From Rhabditoides inermis (taxonomy: Eukaryota > Nematoda > Chromadorea > Rhabditida > Rhabditidae): 64,000 nt of DNA. The stretch is taken from contig CAWZYM010000217.1 in the NCBI GenBank assembly GCA_963966185.1, positions 248,001 through 312,000 on the forward strand, given 5' to 3'. The position numbers and the translations under genes are program-made. This document shows positions 55,564 to 64,000 of this stretch, one piece after another. The first letter of the stretch is position 1. Every line of letters starts with the position of its first letter. The notes under the pieces were generated by a model. It was not told where the DNA came from and did not search any database. It worked only from the letters and a program-made list of their open reading frames with translations.

Positions 55564-57963
55564 TCAGAGGCACTTGAGGTTCCTCTGCCGAATGCGATCG
55601 ATCATCTGAGTGAGTGTCTTGTCAGTGAAGAAGTGATCCGGAGACTGCGCAATCGTCAGAAGAGTGTCGTCGTTGTTGTAAGAGCCGGGCCCCTAAAGAT
55701 ATTATTGTTCACTTATTCATTTTCTATTTTTATAATTTATTTCGATTTCGATTACTAGAACACAATGTCATTGCATATTTTGATGCGGAACCAAGGCGAA
55801 GTTTACTGACACAGTTCACTGTTCAAGGTCTTTCTATACTAGTAGATGTGCCACCATTTTGTGATTGATTGTATAGGAGATCAGTAGAGCATCGAGAGAT
55901 TGCATTACATGTCTTTTGATTGTTGGCAACTCACGGTGTCAGCGATAGCGTAGACCTCGAATCCTGCTGCTTGGGCCTCCTTACTGGCGACAGACGGCTC
56001 CGGGCCCTTGTTCGACCAACCATCAGTGAACACAACCATCACCTGATAATCATTCAATTAGTATTTTTGGAGTGTAATTATAACGTGACTTTGCTGTGCA
56101 CGTTCACCACGAGATTGCCATCCGTTCCTAGTTTTCGCCATTCGTGGTCTCGTGGTGTAGTGGTTATCACATCTGTCTAACACACAGAAGGTCGGCGGTT
56201 CGAGCCCGCCCGAGATCAATCGTTTTGCGAATATCAAGTAGATGTTCATTATAAAACCTACGTGTTTTTGAGTTATCATGGTTAATAATACTGCAGTTTT
56301 ACTTATTTTTAAAACTTTCACCTTAGGCGCGAGCTCTGGCCTGGCTCCTTCGCTCTCTGCCATCTGTTTGATGCCCTCCTGGATGCCAGTACCTGAAAAT
56401 GATAAATAGAAATATGAAACAGAATAATAACAAACAAACCGATGGCGGTCGTTCCCCCACTGCTCTGCATCTCCCTGAGTCGTGCGACGACCTTCTCGCT
56501 GCTCCGGCCAGTCTTCAGGTTCATCACAGTCCGCGTCTTCCCGATTGTGGCGAACGTGACGATCGACACCTGGACGATAGAATATGATCATTTGGAGCAA
56601 GAGGGGAAGAAACATGCAAGTGGACTGACCGCAGTGTGTCTGGGCGAGACCTTGAGTGCTTGTACCAGCTGGATGGCCCAGTCCCTGTATCTCTGGTAGA
56701 TAGCATTGGTGGTGGTAGACAGGTCGAGAACCAGCACAAGGTCCAGCTCGCAGCCTGAAAACCGCTGTCTCGTTTCCTTGTTTTGGCCATTATCAGAAAA
56801 AGAGTTTTGTTTGAGCCGTTCGTTCGTAAAACACTATGAGATTAACGTGATATAGCAGTGTTAGCTGTGTTGATGGATGATGGCGCCATGTCTCACCGGT
56901 GATAGGGTTGGTGGTAGTTGTAGTCGTGGTCGTAGTAGTTGTTGTAGTCGTTGTCGTTGTTGTGGTTGTTGTCGTGCGGCACTTCTCTTGCGCCTGAAAC
57001 CCGCCACTGTATTTTGTGATTATCGCAAAGCTTGTTTCACCTGTCTGAGAATCTTTTTGGTGATATCTGCGGCCAGCTCCCTTCCCCTGTGCAGCACAAT
57101 CTTGTTGATCGATCCGGTGATATCGATCAGCTCGCGCCTGCAATGTCAGCCAATCCTAATCGCTTCAGAACGTGAGCGTCTGTGGTGTAATGGTCAGCAT
57201 GGATGCCTTCCAAGCATTCGACGGGGGTTCGATTCCCCCCAGACGCATAACATTTTGCTAATTTGTATACCAGTCAACAATATTCAAAATCATTATAGCC
57301 AACAACAACTGCAATTACTATGTTGTTTTTGAAGTTTATGTATATTTTACTCACTTATCGACTCCCAACGGGTCTCCGGTAGCAGCGGCGAACACCCATG
57401 TCAACGAGTTCTTTCGGAGGATGTCCGCCTGAGGTTTCGGATCGTCTGCGGATCGACCGTCCGTCACAACCTGAAAAGGATGAATGAATATAAATTCACT
57501 CGGAATACTCGTACCATAACGAGTGTGGCGACAGTCTTGTTGCGCTGATCCATCAGCTGGTTCGCCACTTCAAGAGCCTGAACAGCGAGACTTGGAAGAA
57601 GAAATCAAGGATTTGTCTAATCACTTTGCCGGTTGACGTGGTTCCTCCGATGGCCCTCAGTCGATTGGTGATGGAGATGAACTCCTCGTTGCTCTTCGCA
57701 AAGTTCCAGCCGAACACCTCACGACTGAAAAATCATTTCGTTCATTTTCCTGTTTGCATGTGCGCCTCTCTCTCTCTCTCTCTCCCCTCTCTCTCTCTCT
57801 CTCTCTCTCCTCTCTCTCCACTCACCGATAGCTGTTTCCGGAGTAGACAATCATGGCCACTCTGTGCTTGTTCGGTCCGATCTGCAGCTCATCCGAGACA
57901 TCTATCACGAACTGACGAGACTTGTTGAAGCCACCCTTCACTGAGTCCGACCTACACAGAGGG

Positions 57964-58012
<49 letters not shown>

Positions 58013-58097
58013 CGAGAGAGAGGGGAGGCAGGGGAGGGGAGGCAGAGGAGAGATTGAGAGAGAGGGGGAGAGGGACAGAGAGAGAGCGAAAGAGAGC

Positions 58098-58138
<41 letters not shown>

Positions 58139-58352
58139 AGGGAGAGAGGGAGGGAGGAGAGATATCCGACCTGTCGAGTACGATGAGAACATTCAGTTCG
58201 CATGCAACAGGGAAGAGAGGGGTCGTCTGTGACCAAACATCCACTGCGATAAAGACGACAAGGAGAAAAGCCTGAATAATGTAACATGTAATTATTTAAT
58301 ACAAATAGTAAATAGTACTTACTGCTGATAGTAATCTCTGTGCGATCGTCAT
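55564..58352 (-). CDS. Secreted protein with two von Willebrand factor A domains
   Basis: Extracellular, probably an adhesion or matrix protein. The signal peptide spans two exons (MTIAQRLLSA, then AFLLVVFIAVDVW). vWA domain 1: NVLIVLDRSDSVKGG (perfect MIDAS DxSxS), then VAMIVYSG, AIGGTTSTG and LVMVVTDGRS. A linker with a run of about 20 threonines (about 56915-56990) follows. vWA domain 2: DLVLVLDLSTTTNAIYQ (MIDAS DxSxT), VSIVTFATIG, SSGGTTAIG and VVFTDGWSNKG, with C-terminus RQRNLKCL. About eleven exons. Two tRNA genes lie in its introns on the opposite strand. A TATA box is about 143 bp upstream of the ATG. Confidence 0.9.
56146..56218 (+). tRNA. tRNA-Val (AAC)
   Basis: 73-nt cloverleaf. 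Acceptor stem GGTCTCG/CGAGATC, D-arm TGGTGTAGTGGTTATCA, anticodon stem TCTGT/ACAGA with loop CTAACAC (anticodon AAC), and T-loop GGTTCGAGCC. Followed by a TTTT Pol III terminator at about 56222. It lies antisense in an intron of the vWA gene. Confidence 0.96.
57176..57247 (+). tRNA. tRNA-Gly (TCC)
   Basis: 72-nt cloverleaf. Acceptor stem GCGTCTG/CAGACGC, A-box TGGTGTAATGG, anticodon stem GATGC/GCATT with loop CTTCCAA (anticodon TCC), and B-box GGTTCGATTCC. TTTT terminator follows at about 57254. Antisense in a vWA gene intron. Confidence 0.96.
57950..58165. repeat. GA-rich microsatellite in a vWA gene intron
   Basis: Compound (GA)n with GGGA interruptions, filling the intron between the exon with the MIDAS DRSDS and its upstream neighbour. 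Open frames through it are artefacts. Confidence 0.85.
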
Positions 58353-58494
58353 AGTGATTCTTTTCTGCTACTCTCGCGATCCACCGACTACTGTAGACTG
58401 CGATTGGAGTAGCAAAAACAAAACGACCTGAACTGAATGTTGTAGAAAAAAGGAAAAGCACAGTTAGAAAGTACTGCTCACAACTTAAAACGCG

Positions 58495-58502
58495 CTTTTA
58501 TA
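58495..58502 (-). promoter_or_regulatory. TATA box of the vWA gene
   Basis: TATAAAAG on -, about 143 bp above the ATG at 58352, with GCGCG next to it. Confidence 0.5.
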
Positions 58503-58561
58503 TTACTTTTTTGGTGCGCGATGTCTGATCCGCCTCTCTTAGGCGCTCTCGGGGGTCACGC

Positions 58562-58593
<32 letters not shown>

Positions 58594-59820
58594 TTCTCTC
58601 TCTCTCTCTCACTCCGATATCATTAGCCGGTCATTGTCTCGCAATCACATAATAAAGAGAAGTCGCACTTCCCACTAGCCAAATATGCGGTGACATGTGA
58701 ATGAGAGAGAAAGAAACAATGAAAAGCCATCACTGACCAAAAGTGAAAAGAGATCTACGCTCGAAAAGGAAAGACAAAAAAGGACTGGCACAGCGAAAGT
58801 ACGTGTGGCTGTGACATCCAACCATCCAAAGTTCCAAAGTTATCAATGTGATATCACATTACACAACACTTCTATAATATCGAGAAACAGAATAGACATT
58901 CCACGTTCCACTCTAACTCTCACATTCACATTGCTACATTTCTTTCTTTCACAGTCAAGTAATCACAATCACAGCCTATGTAATCATAACATGCGAGCAA
59001 CATCGAGGCGCAACAATAAACTGGTAAAGTGGAGCAGTTGTGGGAGGAGAAGGAGAAGGAGAAGAGAAGGCACCGAGGGCGCCACCATTACACAGTAGAA
59101 ACGGGCTCCAGGCGTAGAAAACCTAAACTGTCTGCGGCAGTTGCGCTCATTATGCAATCATTTCGCAGTTCCCACATATCACTTGGGTGATTATCACTCA
59201 AGGTCAGAAGCCGAGACTTGATCGAATCAACACATAGCTATGCGCTTGTCAGCTGATGATCACATGTTTGTACCAACTATGTACATAACTTGTGACATTC
59301 ACGAAATTGCAGTCACACACTGCCAGTACCAAAAACGCATTCAGTATCATCAAATTTCCATAAATCAGAATACAGACGCAACATACAATACACACAAATG
59401 TTATGGTTACAATAATAACTGTAAAATTACTTTACCTCTATGTGAAGAACCTACAATACGCAAATGTTATGGTTACAATAATAACTGTAACATAATAACT
59501 GTACTTTACCATCTCTATGTCACACCTGCATTGTAACATTACGGTATCACTGACTCATTGTCAGTCAATTCTTCCTTCCATAGGTAGGCAATGAGAGATT
59601 GCTCGACAGTGGAGAAATAAATAAATTACTAGGCAATGACCGCACTCGTTTAATCAAGATGACACCAACTGAGTAAGGTTACAGTAAGAAAACAACACTG
59701 ATAGATAATGCTTACTCTCGGCCTTATATAAGTGAGAGTAAATCGAATTAATCCACTTGCGTGTGCAGACGTCCCGAAATAACAAATGTTAACGCTCTAC
59801 TTTGGAGACAGGGAGAGAAG

Positions 59821-59875
<55 letters not shown>

Positions 59876-60333
59876 GGGAGAGAGAGGGGGAGAGAGAGAC
59901 TAGGGTGGAGAGAGAGATGGACAAGTCCCTCTGACCTCATCGTCTGTCGTGGGGGGGGCTGTCGATTGACGCAGGTCGGGTAATGGGAAATACCTGTCCG
60001 TTTCTTGACGACAACACGGAAATCGTCGCACACCTAAACTATACGCAATCACAATCACCATACATACATGCGAGTTCACGATAGAAACAACATAGTGATC
60101 ACAACAATTGAATTAGACCCCAGATGGAGGCGTGGCAGGTTCTTTTGAAAATCAAAATCAATACATCAACTAACTACACCGCATTCTGATCGCTATTTGA
60201 ATCCGTGCAAAATGCAAAACTCTCATCGATTAATAAATTATTTCATCAGAATCCTATTGAAAAACAACACTCAATAAATCACAACAATGAACACACAAAC
60301 ATAATCAACGAGGTACCGAGTAGCAATCTCATA
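58503..60333. other. Intergenic stretch
   Basis: Holds a CT tract (about 58565-58610), a direct repeat of about 60 bp (about 59397-59455 and 59461-59520, ACAATAATAACTGTAA words), a palindromic TATA-like CTTATATAAG near 59730 and a GA tract (about 59825-59900). No convincing gene. Confidence 0.5.
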
Positions 60334-60961
60334 TAGGGGCCCGACAGACTTTTTCGCTGATAAAATCGCAGCGATTCCGTAATGTATTAAGATGCTCTAT
60401 CGATTAGCGATTTCGCCAGCGATTCGCTACCGTAACCCAAATCGCGAAATTCAGCGATTTGACCGTCAGACTTTTTCGATTGAAATTTTCAGCGAATCGC
60501 TACTTTTATCGCTGCGATTCGAATTCGCTGTGATTTGGTAGTTTCCGGATTTTCGCAGATTTCGACGCGATTTTCAGTCTTTTGATGTTTTATGTTGTAT
60601 ATCGTTGTTATTATTTCTGATACTTTTCTTTTTCACAAATGCTATTTTATACTTTATAGTATCAAAAAGGTAGTTTTCACGGGATTTGCAGCTTTCTGCA
60701 CTTGAAATTACACAAGATCTTATGCATCAGCGATTCATTGGACGTTATGCATCTGATGCTTATTAACATTATAAACAAATTCTATAACCAAAAACAAATA
60801 AAAACATGACATTTTTGCATATGCGATAAGCTGTTCACTGACAAATAGCATTCTCGCGATTCCAAAATTGCTGCGATTTAGAGCACCGGCGATTTCGCTA
60901 TCGCTCTACATTCAGCGAAAGCGATTCGCTATCGCTGAGCGAAAAAGTCTGTCGGGCCCCA
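60334..60961. mobile_element. MITE 'F' (about 628 bp)
   Basis: Terminal inverted repeats of about 23 bp run from TAGGGGCCCGACAGAC inward to TTTTTCGCT. The interior is full of GCGATTCGC-type words that can pair internally. TA flanks the left end; the right end has lost one base. No coding capacity. Confidence 0.82.
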
Positions 60962-61042
60962 TAACTCTCTAACACTACACTAATCACCTAGCTCACCTTT
61001 GTACCCTACAGTAACCTAATGTCCTCCCTCTATCGTACTCTG

Positions 61043-61997
61043 TTACTCGACAATACACTGTTCGATGATGCACTTGAGTCTCTCGTCTCTGTCCATCTTC
61101 TGAAGCTCGTCGATCATACACGAGAGACCCTGCAAGAAAAAAGAATGTTCCGGTTCCCTCTCCCCCTGCTCTCCTTCTCCAGTTACGTCTCCTTCCACTA
61201 GCCTGCTCTCTCTTCCCCCACTCACCTCCCCTCCTCTCAGGAAATCCTCCATGTTGCCCATGTTGAGGTGGAGGCGGTGGTCCGTGATACGGTCGTCCTA
61301 CAAACCTCTCTCTCTCTCTCTCTCTCTCTCTCCCATCCGCACCCTCACCTTGAAGTTGTAGGTGCGGATCTTTTCGGCACGCGCCTTTGTGCCAACCTAC
61401 AAAAAGAATAATAAGCCCGGCCATATACACTCCGCCTACCTGTAGTTTCCGGTCCGAGGTGAACTTCTCATAGATGGCGTCCACCTTCTGCTGCATCAGA
61501 ATCGCCGCGAGGCGCTTGAACGCAATCTAAACGGAAACCTCTCTCTCTCTTATCCCTCTCCCCTCCTCACCTGTATATTAAGGTGCTGGAACCTCTCGTC
61601 CATACAGTGCACAGCGATTCCCGTCGCCTTGTGAGTGAGACGCACCTACAACCCGAGCGATATGTCTCTCACTCTCCCGCATTCCTCTCCTTCCTTCCGT
61701 GTTCGCATTTCCTATATTCTCATGAGTTGCAGTCCCACCCACCGCCGTGCTCCTCTTGTTGACGTTCTGCCCGCCCGGTCCACTCGCACGCATCGTCTCG
61801 ATCTTCACGTCCTCCGTCGGAACGATCACAGACACCTCAACCACATCACACTCTTACGGATCACATGGAGAAACCCACCTCCGCTGGTTCTGGGAGGACG
61901 GCGATGCTGGATGTGGAGGTGTGCATGCGACTCTTGTCGGTCTGCGGGATACGCTGCACACGGTGCACACCCGCCTCGAAGCTGGACAAGGCACTGG

Positions 61998-62040
<43 letters not shown>

Positions 62041-63974
62041 AGGAGGGTGAGGGAGAGAGGGGGCGAGAGGGAGGGAGGGGAACAGAAAGGGATATGAAGA
62101 GTGAGAGTGAGAGTGAGAGTGAGAGGGAGAGGGAGAGGGAGAGGGAGAGGGAGAGGGAGAGGGAGAGGGAGAGATAGAGGGAGAGGGAGAAGGAGAGAGA
62201 GAGGGAGAGGGAGAGGGAGAGGGAGAGGAGAGGTAGAGGAAGAGGGAGAGGAGAGGGAGAGGGAGAGGGAGAGGGAGAGGGAGAGGGAGAGGGAGAGGGA
62301 GAGGGAGAGGGAGAGGGAGAGGGAGAGGGAGAGGGAGAGGGAGAGGTAGAGGGAGAGGGAGAGGGAGAGGGAGAGGGAGAGGGAGAGGGAGAGGGAGAGG
62401 GAGAGGGAGAGGGAGAGGGAGAGGGAGAGGGAGAGGGAGAGGGAGAGGGAGGGAGAGGGAGAGGGAGAGGAGAGGGAGAGGGAGAGGGAGAGGAGAGAGG
62501 GAGAGGTAGAGGAGAGGGAGAGGGAGAGGGAGAGGAAGAGGGAGAGGGAGAGGGAGAGGGAGAGGGAGAGAGAGAGAGAGGAGAGGGAGAGGAGAGGGAG
62601 AGGGAGAGGGAGAGGGAGAGGGAGAGGGAGAGGGAGAGGAGAGAGGGAGAGGGAGAGGGAGAGGGAGAGGGAGAGGGAGAGGGAGAGGGAGAGGGAGAGG
62701 GAGAGGGAGAGGGAGAGGGAGAGGGAGAAGGAGAGAGAGAGGGAGAGGGAGAGGGAGAGGGAGAAGGAGAGAGAGAGGGAGAGGGAGAGGGAGAGGGAGA
62801 GGGAGAGGGAGAGGGAGAGGGAGAGGGAGAGGTAGAGGGAGAGGAAGAGGGAGAGGGAGAGGGAGAGGGAGAGGGAGAGGGAGAGGGAGAGGGAGAGGGA
62901 GAGGGAGAGGGAGAGGGAGAGGGAGAGGGAGAGGGAGAGGGAGAGGGAGAGGGAGAGGGAGAGGGAGAGGGAGAGGGAGAGGGAGATCCGTACCGGAGTG
63001 CGGCATAGCTGGCGGGTCCGACGACCGATATGACTGCGCTGCGCACTCCGCCAAGGCTCGAGTCTTCCACCTGAACACGCCAGTCGACAACATGGTTTTC
63101 TTCCGAGCATACTCTCCTCTCTCCCATCCCTTTCTCTCTCCTCACCTGCAGTGGACTCCACTGCCACCCCCGTCCCTCCGAGTACTTCCTGTACATCTCC
63201 ATCAGCTCCCCAGTGAACAGCATCGCTTCCGCACCGCCCGCACCACTGAACAACACTATCAGCTGATCACCCAACTATCAATCAGCTAATCAACGCACCT
63301 GGTAAACTCCAGCTGACACTTGCCGAGCACGTCGAGCTCCGTTTGCGGCACAATCACCTGAAAGCAATCGATAACTCCCCTCCTCCCCCCTCTCACCTGT
63401 GCGAGTCTCTCGCTGAGCTCATCTGCCGCCTCCTCGGCTGCCTTCCCATCCTCCTCTGCCAGGGCGCGCAACTCCGCGTCCGACGACTCTGTACACGACA
63501 TGCATCCATGGCCAGTCCACCAGTCCCTGCCCACCCCTGATCATGTCGTGGAGCTGTCGTGCCTCTGTGACCTTGTCGGCCCACAGTGCGTGTTGTGTGT
63601 GCACCTCCTCCCAGTAGCTCATCAACTCGCCCCGCGTCTCCGACTCAGCCTCAACCACATTATACTTGTCAGTTGACAACTGGTGTCTTATAAGTGTATG
63701 CAGCACACCGCTTGTCGAATATATAAGTAATCCTGCTATGTTGTACTCGAAAACAATAAAAAAATGGTAATTAAACTTTTGAAAAAAAATTAACCTCTCC
63801 ACTCTTGGCAGCCATGAGACGCGTGTTCACCTCGGTGAGAAACCTGCGAGTAAACAGGTAAACAGGAACAAAGTAAACAAACAACAACCTTGTCGCTTTC
63901 TCCCCTTGTAGCAGATCCCTGTACACCGATGCACATAACCGCTGCGATAGCCGCAACATCTTCAACCACATCAT
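61043..63974 (-). CDS. MTRF1L: Mitochondrial class-I peptide-chain release factor (mtRF1/mtRF1L type)
   Basis: Releases finished peptides at stop codons in mitochondria. The N-terminus [20 protein letters not shown] fits a targeting peptide. It is followed by a helical domain 1 ([20 protein letters not shown]), [20 protein letters not shown], the recognition-loop region [19 protein letters not shown] (PQT where bacterial RF1 has PAT), the catalytic GGQ in [17 protein letters not shown], and [20 protein letters not shown]. The C-terminus ends CIIEQCIVE. About twelve exons. One intron (about 62003-62986) is almost entirely a GAGAGG array. The start could lie slightly upstream, because the window ends there. 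The exact paralogue (MTRF1 or MTRF1L) is not settled. Confidence 0.92.
62010..62986. repeat. GAGAGG hexanucleotide array in a release-factor intron
   Basis: About 950 bp of (GAGAGG)n with a few AGAGAG and TAGAGG variants. It starts at the donor after SYAALR and runs almost to the acceptor before the VHRVQR exon. Open frames of Ser/Pro/Leu repeats on - and Arg/Gly/Glu repeats on + are artefacts. Confidence 0.96.
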
Positions 63975-64000
63975 CGTATTTCTATTTCAGATTCTCCCAT

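Noticed and set aside
59786..59983. Small frame MLTLYFGDRERRERKKER near a TATA-like box
   Set aside because: Mostly a translated GA microsatellite; no support beyond the TATA-like palindrome.
61826..63274. Ser/Pro and Leu/Pro repeat frames of 410-480 codons on - through the GAGAGG array
   Set aside because: Read-through of an intronic microsatellite. Flanking exons join cleanly across it.

Overview
This is a eukaryotic (metazoan) genomic window. Its genes are split by many short introns, often about 45-100 bp, with gt...ag borders and frequent tttcag acceptors. Coding exons are GC-rich at third positions. Two genes encode serpentine receptors of the type best known as nematode srsx receptors, and two tRNA genes sit in introns of another gene. 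A nematode is my best guess for the source; this is inference from gene content and splice-site style, not proof.

Layout. 1-7 kb: the middle of a WDFY3/Alfy-type (BEACH family) gene on +, which stops being intact near 7.0 kb. 7-30 kb: a rearranged, repeat-rich block. It holds a 2.7 kb GA-rich minisatellite, a 1 kb 30-bp minisatellite, two A/T satellites, an unidentified and perhaps decaying multi-exon gene on -, several MITEs, and five nested inverted repeats. The largest inverted repeat is a pair of 3,128-bp arms, each carrying a complete Rab geranylgeranyltransferase alpha gene. 30.7-40.7 kb: four - strand genes in a row, read from high to low coordinate: a srsx-like receptor, a secreted trypsin-like protease, a C2H2 zinc-finger protein and mitochondrial methylcrotonoyl-CoA carboxylase alpha (MCCC1). 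40.8-45.1 kb: intergenic, with an array of alternating covarying hairpins and a decayed LINE. 45.1-47.7 kb: a second srsx-like receptor on +, a paralogue of the first. 48.4-49.8 kb: a faint gene between two CpG-rich blocks. 49.9-52.2 kb: a zinc-finger-like gene. 52.8-53.4 kb: a small secreted protein. 53.7-55.4 kb: a profilin-like protein with a signal peptide. 55.6-58.4 kb: a secreted double-vWA protein (-) hosting tRNA-Val and tRNA-Gly genes. 61.0-64.0 kb: a mitochondrial class-I peptide-chain release factor (-), with a 1 kb GAGAGG array in one intron.

The genes do not form one pathway. The unifying theme is structural: repeats and inverted repeats that touch exons and splice sites. The most unusual items are the hairpin array at 42.34-42.62 kb, the equal-length RabGGTA palindrome, the broken WDFY3 exon duplicated head to head with a shared 7-bp frameshift, a MITE inserted in a splice acceptor of the profilin-like gene, and a mobile element carrying CCAAT boxes and a palindromic E2F-type site.
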